Shown here piece after piece: positions 26,243 through 32,295 of a stretch of 32,295 bases of DNA; within the stretch, counting starts at the first letter, position 1; each line of letters starts with the position of its first letter. This DNA is from Steroidobacteraceae bacterium (lineage in GTDB: Bacteria > Pseudomonadota > Gammaproteobacteria > Steroidobacterales > Steroidobacteraceae), in contig JALORP010000033.1 in assembly GCA_025458865.1 (NCBI GenBank), positions 1 to 32,295 of the forward strand, given 5' to 3'. A model generated the notes under the pieces. That model saw only the letters and a list, made by a program, of their open reading frames with translations, was not told the origin of the DNA and did not search any database. The translations under genes and the position numbers were made by a program.

Positions 26243-27439
26243 ATGGATTTCCGTATCGACGCCGAGGTCGAGCAACTTGTCGGCAGGATCCGGGCGTTCG
26301 TCGACGAGCGGCTGGTGCCGCTCGAGCCGCGCCTGCTGGAGCAGGGCATCGGGCCGCTGCTGCCGGAGATCCGGGCGCTGCGGTCCGAGGTCCGGAAGCT
26401 CGGGCTCTGGGCACCGAACTTCCCGCGGGAGTATGGCGGGCTGGGCCTCGACCTCGTGGCCCACGGCCTCGTCTCCGAGGCCCTCGGTCGCTGCCCGCTG
26501 GGCCACTACGTCTTCGGCTGCAACGCCCCGGATGCCGGGAATGTCGAGCTGCTGCACCTTTACGGCAGCGAGGCCCAGAAGGCGACCTGGCTCGCGCCGC
26601 TGGCGCGCGGCGAGATCCGCAGCTGCTTCGGCATGACCGAGCGCGAGAACAGTGGCGCAAATCCGCTCATGCTGGAGGCACGGGCCGAGCTCGAGGGCGA
26701 CCAGTGGGTCCTGAACGGGCGCAAGTGGTTCACGACGGGCGCGGATGGGGCGAGCCTGTGCATCGCGATGGTGATTACGGACCCCGAGGCGCCACCGCAC
26801 CAGCGGGCGAGCATGATCCTGGTGCCGGCCTCGACGCCCGGCTACCGGCTCGAGCGCAACACGCCGATCATGGGCCACGCCGGGCAGGACCTGTTCTCCC
26901 ACGGCGAGATCGCCTTCGAGGATTGCCGCGTGCCCGCCGGGAATCTCCTCGGCCCGCGCGGGGAGGGCTTCCGGCTGGCACAGGCCCGGCTCGGCCCGGG
27001 ACGCATCCACCACTGCATGCGCTGGCTCGGCATCTGCCAGCGCGCACTGGAACTCCTGATCGACCGGGCCTCGTCGCGCCAGGTCAGTCCCGAGGGGCGG
27101 ACGCTCGCGCACAGCGACATCATCCGGGCGTGGATCGCCGAGAGTGCCGCCGAGATGCAGGCCGCGCGACTGATGGTGCTGCACACGGCGTGGCGCATCG
27201 AGCACGCGGGCGCGCGCGCCGCGCGCGACGACGTGAGCATGATCAAGTTCTTCGTGGCGAAGGTGCTCGAGCGCGTCGTGGACCGGGCGCTGCAGGTGCA
27301 CGGCGGGCTCGGCATGACCGACTACACCGTCCTCGCGTGGTACTACCGCGAGGAGCGGGCGGCCCGGATCTATGATGGGCCGGACGAGGTGCACAAGCTG
27401 TCGGTGGCCCGCCGGCTGATCGGAGCCCGCGGGCGGTGA
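26243..27439 (+). CDS. Acyl-CoA dehydrogenase, ACAD10/ACAD11-type
   Basis: Flavoprotein of 398 residues with the acyl-CoA dehydrogenase fold: helical N-domain (to about 120), beta domain with CFGMTERENSGANPLMLEARAELEGDQWVLNGRKWFTTGA, and a C-terminal helical domain. The segment that normally carries the catalytic glutamate reads RIYDGPDEVHK, with Asp378 in its place. This ADGPDEVH-like signature marks the ACAD10/ACAD11/LvaC subgroup, which removes phosphate from 4-phosphoacyl-CoA rather than simply oxidising. GGAGG lies before ATG 26243. Its stop overlaps the GTG start of an APH-type kinase, the partner expected for that chemistry and fused to it in animals. Subgroup assignment is strong; substrate range is inferred. 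Confidence 0.9.
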   Translation: MDFRIDAEVEQLVGRIRAFVDERLVPLEPRLLEQGIGPLLPEIRALRSEVRKLGLWAPNFPREYGGLGLDLVAHGLVSEALGRCPLGHYVFGCNAPDAGNVELLHLYGSEAQKATWLAPLARGEIRSCFGMTERENSGANPLMLEARAELEGDQWVLNGRKWFTTGADGASLCIAMVITDPEAPPHQRASMILVPASTPGYRLERNTPIMGHAGQDLFSHGEIAFEDCRVPAGNLLGPRGEGFRLAQARLGPGRIHHCMRWLGICQRALELLIDRASSRQVSPEGRTLAHSDIIRAWIAESAAEMQAARLMVLHTAWRIEHAGARAARDDVSMIKFFVAKVLERVVDRALQVHGGLGMTDYTVLAWYYREERAARIYDGPDEVHKLSVARRLIGARGR

Positions 27440-28515
27440 CGCTGGAGGATACCGCGAGGCCGCCGCGCAGCGGCGAGTCGCTCGACGCGAGCCGCCTCGA
27501 GGACTGGCTGCGGCGCGAGCTTCCCGGCTTCGAGGGGCCGCTCGAAATCAGGCAGTTTCCCGCAGGGTTCTCCAACCTGAGCTACCTGCTGTCCAGCTCC
27601 GGCGCGGAGTACGTGCTGCGGCGCCCGCCCTTCGGCACGCGGCCGAAGTCCGGCCACGACATGCCGCGCGAGTTCCGGGTCCTTCGGGCGCTCGCGCCGG
27701 TCTTTCCGCTCTGCCCGAGGGCGCTCGCCTGCTGCGAGGACGAGTCGGTCATCGGTGCGCCGTTTTACGTCGCGGAGCGGCTGCGGGGGGTGATCCTCAG
27801 GCGGGACTATCCGCCCGGCCTCGAGCCGACGCCGGCCCTCGTTCGCGCCCAGCAGGAAGCCCTGGTGGACGTGCACGCGCGGCTGCACGCCGTGGATTAC
27901 GAGGCCGCTGGGCTCGAATCCCTCGGTCGACCCGCGGGATTCGTCGCGCGGCAGATCGAAGGCTGGCTGGATCGCTTCGAGCGCTCGCGCACGCCGGACT
28001 CGCCGGACCTCCGGGAACTCGGCGACTGGCTGCGGACCTCGCAGCCGCCCGAGGCGCCCGTCGCCGCGCTGCTTCACAACGACTACAAGCTCGACAACGT
28101 GGTCTTCGATGCCCGGGAGCCGACGCGGCTCGTGGGCGTGCTCGACTGGGAGATGGCGACCCTGGGCGATCCCCGCATGGACCTGGGTTGCTCGCTCGCT
28201 TACTGGGTGGAGGCGGGCGATCCTCCGTGGTTCGCGGCGACGCGGACGCTGCCGACGCAGCTGCCCGGAAGCCTGACCCGCGGCGAGGTCGAGGCGCGCT
28301 ACGCGGCTGCGAGGGGCGTGGCGCTCGAGGGCATGGATTTCTTCCGCAGCTTCGGGCTTTTCCGGCTGGCCGTGGTCGCGCAGCAGATTTACCGCCGCTA
28401 CGTCCAGGGAGAGACGCGGGACCCTCGCTTCGCCGCGCTGGGCGGCATGGTCCAGGCGCTGGCCCGCGCCTCCCGCTGCGCGGCCGCAGGCCAGCCGATC
28501 GCCGGGGGCGAATGA
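27436..28515 (+). CDS. APH-family phosphotransferase, LvaA / ACAD10-11 kinase type
   Basis: Predicted small-molecule kinase of 359 residues with the aminoglycoside-phosphotransferase fold. Seen are the N-lobe (FPAGFSNLSYLL, then EYVLRRPP with the ATP-site residue region), the catalytic loop HNDYKLDN (H214, D216, N221) and the metal-binding LDWEMATLGDP (D237). The pattern is that of the kinase domain of ACAD10/ACAD11 and of LvaA, which phosphorylates 4-hydroxyacyl-CoA. It starts with GTG 27436, overlapping the dehydrogenase stop by 4 bp, and its own stop overlaps the TauE/SafE start. Antibiotic resistance is very unlikely given this context. Confidence 0.9.
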   Translation: MTLEDTARPPRSGESLDASRLEDWLRRELPGFEGPLEIRQFPAGFSNLSYLLSSSGAEYVLRRPPFGTRPKSGHDMPREFRVLRALAPVFPLCPRALACCEDESVIGAPFYVAERLRGVILRRDYPPGLEPTPALVRAQQEALVDVHARLHAVDYEAAGLESLGRPAGFVARQIEGWLDRFERSRTPDSPDLRELGDWLRTSQPPEAPVAALLHNDYKLDNVVFDAREPTRLVGVLDWEMATLGDPRMDLGCSLAYWVEAGDPPWFAATRTLPTQLPGSLTRGEVEARYAAARGVALEGMDFFRSFGLFRLAVVAQQIYRRYVQGETRDPRFAALGGMVQALARASRCAAAGQPIAGGE

Positions 28516-29330
28516 CGGCTGAACTCCTGATGCTGGTGGCGCTGGTCGCGCTCGCCGGCGCGTTCGGCGGCGTGCTCGCGGGACTTCTCGGGGTCGGCGG
28601 GGGGATCGTGATCGTGCCGGTCCTCGAGTTCGCGCTGGGAGCGGCGGGCGTCCCCGCGGACGTTCGCATGCACCTCGCCGTGGGAACGTCGCTCGCATCC
28701 ATCGTGCCGACGGCGCTGTCGTCCTCTCGAGCCCACCGCCGGCGTGGCGCAGTCGACGAACAGATCGCCCGCCGCTGGATCCCACCGATCGCCGCGGGCG
28801 CGGCGGCCGGCGCGGTCGCGGCCGCTTTCGTGAGCGGCGGCGTGCTGCGGGCCGTCTTCGGCGTCGTTGCTCTGGCCGTGGCGGCCGTCATGCTGCTCCG
28901 TCCCGAACCGCAGGCCGCAGGCGCGGGCCGCACCGTCACTCCCGGCCCGCGTGGCTGGCCAGCGGGCATCGGATTCGTGTCGGCCCTGATGGGCATCGGT
29001 GGCGGTACGCTGTCGGTGCCGGCGCTGTCGCGCCGCGGCTTGCCCATCCACCGGGCGGTGGGGACATCGGCCTGGCTCGGGCTGTGGATCGCGCTGCCGG
29101 CGGCGGCCGGCTTCGCCTGGCTGGGCCTGGGTCGCCCGGGACTTCCGCCCGGGTGCCTCGGTTTCGTCAGCCTGCCGGGCCTCGCCGTCCTCGTCCCGGC
29201 GAGCGTGCTCGCCGCGCCCTTCGGCGCGCGCATTGCGCACGGGCTGTCCCGCCGCGCGCTCCGGGCTGCCTTCGGGGTCTTCCTGCTCCTCGTGGCGCTG
29301 CGGATGCTCTGGGGTTCGCTGGCCGCGTGA
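28512..29330 (+). CDS. TauE/SafE family anion permease
   Basis: Integral membrane protein of 272 residues with roughly eight hydrophobic segments. Both repeats carry the glycine-rich family motif: AGLLGVGGGIVIVPVL near residue 25 and ALMGIGGGTLSVPAL near 165. Family members export sulfite or sulfoacetate or move other organic anions. ATG 28512 overlaps the kinase stop (ATGA), so it is the last gene of the acyl-CoA operon. A role in exporting an organic acid or sulfur anion linked to that pathway is possible, but nothing in the sequence names the substrate. Confidence 0.88.
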   Translation: MTAELLMLVALVALAGAFGGVLAGLLGVGGGIVIVPVLEFALGAAGVPADVRMHLAVGTSLASIVPTALSSSRAHRRRGAVDEQIARRWIPPIAAGAAAGAVAAAFVSGGVLRAVFGVVALAVAAVMLLRPEPQAAGAGRTVTPGPRGWPAGIGFVSALMGIGGGTLSVPALSRRGLPIHRAVGTSAWLGLWIALPAAAGFAWLGLGRPGLPPGCLGFVSLPGLAVLVPASVLAAPFGARIAHGLSRRALRAAFGVFLLLVALRMLWGSLAA

Positions 29331-29376
29331 CGTTCAGGGCCCGTTCAGTCCAGGAGAGCGAGGATCTGGGCGAGCG

Positions 29377-29405
29377 TTGCGGGGACGGCTGCCGCGCCTT
29401 ATAAC
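29377..29405 (+). promoter_or_regulatory. Sigma70-like promoter for the six-cysteine protein
   Basis: TTGCGG (29377-29382) and TATAAC (29400-29405) are separated by exactly 17 nt. The -10 matches 5 of 6 consensus bases. It lies in the gap after the permease, ~45 bp before the start of the next gene, which would give a short leader. Confidence 0.6.
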
Positions 29406-29448
29406 TGCCGCCTCGGTGCCGCCCTGGGCGGCCACGCTGGAGATGATG

Positions 29449-29670
29449 ATGACCCTGACCGCAGCTTGCCGAGTGGGCTTCCTGGCGATGTTCCTCGCCG
29501 GTGTCGGCGTGTCCCTGGCCGTGGCCAGCGACGTGCGGCCGATGTCGAACGAGCAGTGCGTCGCGCGCTGCGACGAGGAGTCGGATCGCTGCATGTCCAA
29601 GGCGGACACGGAGTCCAAGGCCCAGGCCTGCGACGACGAGTACTCCAAGTGCCTGGAGAAGTGCCGCTGA
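29449..29670 (+). CDS. Small exported protein with mirror-symmetric six-cysteine pattern
   Basis: A 73-residue protein from ATG 29449 (GGAG 6 nt upstream; in-frame ATGs at 29443 and 29446 are alternatives). The first ~28 residues form a Sec signal peptide ending AVA before SDV. The mature ~45 residues are acidic and helical, with six cysteines spaced CX3CX6CX12CX6CX3C, a pattern that reads the same in both directions. This is what an antiparallel helical hairpin stapled by three disulfides would need, similar in principle to twin-CX3C or CHCH proteins. It has its own promoter and is followed closely by the SAM hydrolase gene. No family could be named and the function is unknown; the periplasmic location is inferred from the signal peptide. 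Confidence 0.72.
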   Translation: MTLTAACRVGFLAMFLAGVGVSLAVASDVRPMSNEQCVARCDEESDRCMSKADTESKAQACDDEYSKCLEKCR

Positions 29671-29689
29671 GCGGCAAGTGAAGGGCGCC

Positions 29690-30550
29690 GTGACGCGCGG
29701 GCCCGCGGCGCGGGCGGGGGGCTTCGTACCGAACGGCATCGTCACGCTTCTGACGGATTTCGGGACCCGGGAGCCGTTCGTCGGCGCGATGAAGGGCCGC
29801 ATCCTGTCGGCCTGCCCGCAGGCCCGCGTCGTCGACCTGACCCACGAGCTGACGGTCTACCGGGTGGCCGAGGCGAGCTTCTGGCTCGAGCGGCTGCGGC
29901 ACGATTTTCCGGCGGGTACGGTGCACCTGGCCATCGTGGATCCCGGCGTCGGCACGGAGCGTCGCATGCTCGCGGTCGCGCTGGACGGGCAGCTGCTGCT
30001 GGGTCCCGACAACGGGCTGTTGGGGGGTCTTGCCGGGTTGGCCGGGGCCGAGGCCCGGGCCGTGAGCCCCGACTTGCTCGCGCGCCTGGACCCGGCGCCG
30101 TCTTCCACCTTCCACGGCAGGGATCTCTTTGCCCCGCTGGCCGCCCAGCTCGCCAGCGGCCGGATCAAGTTCGAGGAAGTTGGAATCGTGGTGAGCGACG
30201 CGCGGTCCTCCATCTTGCCGCGGGCGCGCCGTGGCGCGGAGGGGATCGAGGGTGAGGTTCTTCTCGTCGATCGTTATGGCAATTTATTCAGTAACATAGA
30301 GATTGCTCCTGAAAGTTTCATGAGGAGCGGGCCGGTGGTCTTCGGTGGTCGGCCGCTGGCGTGTGTCCGGACTTATGGTGAAGCGCCGCGCGGGACCTGC
30401 GTCGCGCTCGTCAATGCCTTCGGTGTCGTCGAGGCGGCCTGTGTCGAGGGCAGTGCGGCCGAGGCGCTGGGCCTCGGTCCGGGCGATCCCGTGTCGATCC
30501 GGCTGGCCCAGCCCCCGCCGCCTGTCAACGCCGCGCGCGGCGGCAGTTGA
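29690..30550 (+). CDS. S-adenosyl-L-methionine hydrolase (adenosine-forming), DUF62
   Basis: Member of the SAM hydroxide adenosyltransferase/fluorinase-like family, which splits SAM to adenosine and methionine with water. The protein has about 286 residues. Conserved motifs are VTLLTDFGTREPFVGAMKG at the start, VVDLTHEL, HLAIVDPGVGTERRMLAVALDG, LGPDNGLL, FHGRDLFAPLAAQLASG and VDRYGNLFSNI in the C-terminal domain. The N-terminus is uncertain: GTG 29690 (AAGGG 4 nt before) or GTG 29678; family proteins usually start just before the LTDFG motif. It follows the small cysteine protein by ~20 bp. Chlorinase or fluorinase activity is not suggested, since the halogen-binding insert is not evident. 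Confidence 0.9.
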   Translation: MTRGPAARAGGFVPNGIVTLLTDFGTREPFVGAMKGRILSACPQARVVDLTHELTVYRVAEASFWLERLRHDFPAGTVHLAIVDPGVGTERRMLAVALDGQLLLGPDNGLLGGLAGLAGAEARAVSPDLLARLDPAPSSTFHGRDLFAPLAAQLASGRIKFEEVGIVVSDARSSILPRARRGAEGIEGEVLLVDRYGNLFSNIEIAPESFMRSGPVVFGGRPLACVRTYGEAPRGTCVALVNAFGVVEAACVEGSAAEALGLGPGDPVSIRLAQPPPPVNAARGGS

Positions 30551-30574
30551 ACTGGGCGTCCTTTCGTATATATT
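30547..30574 (+). promoter_or_regulatory. Sigma70-like promoter for the small acidic protein and aspartate kinase
   Basis: TTGAAC (30547-30552) and TATATT (30569-30574) are 16 nt apart, matching 4 of 6 and 5 of 6 consensus bases. It overlaps the stop of the SAM hydrolase gene and lies 64 bp before the next ATG. It is the best promoter match in the window. Confidence 0.65.
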
Positions 30575-30637
30575 GCGCTGCCCCCGAAACTGAACGTTCG
30601 GCCCGTAATTCGCTGAGTTGGAAGGACTTTCCGACCC

Positions 30638-30841
30638 ATGAGCGCACGCGAAGAATTCAGCCTGGAAGACGAGTACGAGTCCGGCGGCGAGGAAGACCTC
30701 GACAAGCTGCTCGGCGGCGTCGAGCGTCGTCCCAAACCGGGCAAGCGTACCCAGCAGGCTGCCTGGAGCCGCGTCGAGGACGTGCTCGAGGAGCGCAGGC
30801 TCAAGCGGGAGCTGTCCGACTTCCTCGACGAAGAGGCCTGA
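30638..30841 (+). CDS. Small acidic/basic protein, PA3496-like
   Basis: A 67-residue protein: an acidic first third (EEFSLEDEYESGGEEDLDKLL), a basic middle (RRPKPGKRTQQ) and a conserved-looking end WSRVEDVLEERRLKRELSDFLDEEA. This layout, especially the W-x-x-(I/V)-E-D-x-L-E-x-(K/R)-x-L-x-x-x-L end, resembles the PA3496 family of small gammaproteobacterial proteins, whose role is unclear though envelope integrity has been proposed. GGAAGGA lies ~10 nt before the ATG. No signal peptide or membrane segment is seen, so it is probably cytoplasmic. It lies 60 bp before the aspartate kinase and behind a good promoter, so co-transcription is likely. Confidence 0.7.
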   Translation: MSAREEFSLEDEYESGGEEDLDKLLGGVERRPKPGKRTQQAAWSRVEDVLEERRLKRELSDFLDEEA

Positions 30842-30901
30842 CCGCGAGACCCAGCCCCGGTCCAATGAGCCCTCCGAGGCTCCCCCGACAGGATTGATCC
30901 C

Positions 30902-32295
30902 ATGAGCGCTGCGCGATTCGTGGTGCTGAAGTTCGGCGGCACGAGCGTTTCCACGCTCGGCAATTGGCGGAACATCGCCGCGGTCGTGCGCCGCTGCCTC
31001 GAGGCGGGCGAGTCGCCGGTCGTCGTGCACTCGGCGCTTTCCGGCATCACCGACCGGCTCGAGCGGGTGCTGGCGGCGGCGCTCGCCGGCACGCATGCCG
31101 GGGTGATCGAGGAGATCCGGGCAAGGCACGTGGGGCTCGCCGGCGAACTCGGCGTCGCCATTCCAGACGGTCTCGAGCGGCAGCTGTCCGACCTCGGCAA
31201 GATTGCGGGCGGCATTGCGCTGGTGAACGAGGTGAGCGACCGCGTGCGCGCGCGGGTCATGGCGGCCGGCGAGCTGATGGCCACGGAACTCGGCGCGGCC
31301 TACCTGCGTGCCTGCGGCCTCGAGACGACGCTGCTCGACGCGCGCAACCTGCTCTCGGCGACGGCGCGGCGCGGCGCGACGGACCGTTCCTCGGTGCTGT
31401 CGGCGACCTGCGACTTCGCGCCGGATCCCGCGCTCGCCGCGCGGCTCGCAGCGCTGGGCGGCGTGGTGCTCACCCAGGGCTTCATCGCCTCGGACGAGGA
31501 CGGCCACACCGTCCTTCTGGGCCGCGGGGGCTCCGACACCTCGGCCGCCTACCTCGCGGCGAAGCTCTCGGCGGCGCGGCTCGAGATCTGGACGGACGTG
31601 CCGGGGATGTTCTCGGCGAATCCCCGCACGGTGCCCAACGCGCGCCTGCTGAAGTCGCTGCACTACGACGAGGCCCAGGAAATCGCGACCAGCGGCGCGA
31701 AGGTGCTGCACCCGCGCTGCATCCTGCCGGTGCGCAACCACGGCATCCCGCTGCACGTGTACTCGACGCCGACTCCCGGGCAGGCCGGCACCGTCATCAG
31801 CGCGACGCCGGCCGACAGCGGCGCGCAGGTGAAGGCCATCGCGCTGCGCAAGGGCATCACGCTGGTGTCCATGGACAGCCCGGGGATGTGGCACCAGGTC
31901 GGATTCCTGTCGGACGCTTTCCGGATCTTCAAGGAGCACGGCCTGTCGGTGGACCTCGTCTCGACCTCGGAGACGAACGTCACCGTCTCGCTCGACCCGC
32001 AGGCCAACAACCTCGACGCCCAGGCGCTCGAGGACCTCGCGGCCGACCTGTCCGGCCTGTGCCGCGTGCGGCTGATCGGGCCCTGTGCCTCGCTGTCCCT
32101 GCTCGGCCGGAACATCCGCGGCATCATCCACCGCCTCGGCGAGGCCTTTGCCCTGTTCGAGGAGCAGAAGATCCACCTGATCAGCCAGGCGGCCAACGAC
32201 CTGAACTTCACGTTCGTCATCGACGAGGAGCAGGGCGACCGGCTCGTGGCGCAGCTGCACGAACTGCTGATCCGCGCGACGCCCGACGACCCGGT
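30902..32295 (+). CDS. lysC: Aspartate kinase, possibly fused to diaminopimelate decarboxylase; runs off the window
   Basis: First enzyme of the aspartate pathway to Lys, Thr and Met: phosphorylates aspartate. The window has 464 codons. It starts with the nucleotide-binding motif FVVLKFGGTSVS; EVSDRVRARVMAAGELMAT and LLGRGGSDTSAAYLAAKL follow, then WTDVPGMFSANPRTVPNARLL and ATSGAKVLHPRCILPV. From about residue 320 come ACT regulatory repeats (VKAIALRKGITLVSMDSPG, FRIFKEHGLSVDLVSTSETNVTVSLD). The N-terminal sequence and the continuation past residue 460 fit the bifunctional aspartate kinase/diaminopimelate decarboxylase of Xanthomonas-type bacteria, in which the LysA domain comes next. This is not proven here because the 3' part is outside. 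AGGA precedes ATG 30902. Confidence 0.92.
   Translation, partial: MSAARFVVLKFGGTSVSTLGNWRNIAAVVRRCLEAGESPVVVHSALSGITDRLERVLAAALAGTHAGVIEEIRARHVGLAGELGVAIPDGLERQLSDLGKIAGGIALVNEVSDRVRARVMAAGELMATELGAAYLRACGLETTLLDARNLLSATARRGATDRSSVLSATCDFAPDPALAARLAALGGVVLTQGFIASDEDGHTVLLGRGGSDTSAAYLAAKLSAARLEIWTDVPGMFSANPRTVPNARLLKSLHYDEAQEIATSGAKVLHPRCILPVRNHGIPLHVYSTPTPGQAGTVISATPADSGAQVKAIALRKGITLVSMDSPGMWHQVGFLSDAFRIFKEHGLSVDLVSTSETNVTVSLDPQANNLDAQALEDLAADLSGLCRVRLIGPCASLSLLGRNIRGIIHRLGEAFALFEEQKIHLISQAANDLNFTFVIDEEQGDRLVAQLHELLIRATPDDP

Noticed and set aside
27436-28515. Antibiotic-resistance aminoglycoside phosphotransferase
   Set aside because: The fold is shared, but overlap with an ACAD10/11-type dehydrogenase and the sequence pattern point to the metabolic LvaA-type kinase.
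30284-32260. 658-codon minus-strand frame opposite the aspartate kinase
   Set aside because: Antisense shadow of lysC and neighbouring genes, without any recognisable domain.

Overview
The window is GC-rich chromosomal DNA from a gammaproteobacterium. The order thrS-infC-rpmI-rplT-pheS-pheT-ihfA-merR-tRNA-Pro is the classical gammaproteobacterial translation/IHF block. The aspartate kinase at the right edge resembles the kinase half of the fused LysC-LysA enzyme of Xanthomonas-type bacteria. Lineage near Xanthomonadales/Nevskiales/Steroidobacterales is an inference; no 16S rRNA gene is present.

Layout. (1) 1-1090 is the right end of an integrated element: the start of a leftward tyrosine-recombinase integrase, a short regulatory/att region rich in repeats, and a 3' tRNA-Val(GAC) fragment marking the junction with the chromosome. 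(2) 1204-6092 is a neutral-lipid block: two wax ester synthase/DGAT-type acyltransferases flanking an HSL-type esterase, then an alpha/beta hydrolase. (3) 6327-13734 is the translation block, with an ATT-started infC, a TTG-started pheS preceded by a strong hairpin, and tRNA-Pro(GGG) with its terminator. (4) 13845-21360 is mixed metabolism: a 26-residue membrane peptide, a two-subunit molybdenum hydroxylase (IorB/IorA type), a phosphoribosyltransferase, an aldehyde dehydrogenase/thioesterase pair, alanine dehydrogenase and pdxH. (5) 21370-29330 is acyl-CoA metabolism: a large acyl-CoA dehydrogenase on the minus strand, and divergently a tight run of aldehyde dehydrogenase, SDR, histidine phosphatase, ACAD10/11-type acyl-CoA dehydrogenase, APH-type kinase and a TauE/SafE permease. 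(6) 29449-32295 holds a secreted six-cysteine mini-protein, a SAM hydrolase (DUF62), a small acidic protein and the aspartate kinase, which runs off the window.

How the genes fit together. The lipid block could make and mobilise storage esters, while region 5 would oxidise acyl chains and aldehydes. The kinase plus atypical dehydrogenase are the split form of the animal ACAD10/ACAD11 fusion and of bacterial LvaA/LvaC, so a phosphorylation-elimination route for 4-hydroxyacyl-CoAs is the most specific metabolic prediction here. The most unusual single objects are the mirror-symmetric six-cysteine exported protein, the acyltransferase with an altered HHxxxDG motif and a histone-like basic tail, and the tRNA-Val attachment junction with clustered palindromic repeats at the integrase start.
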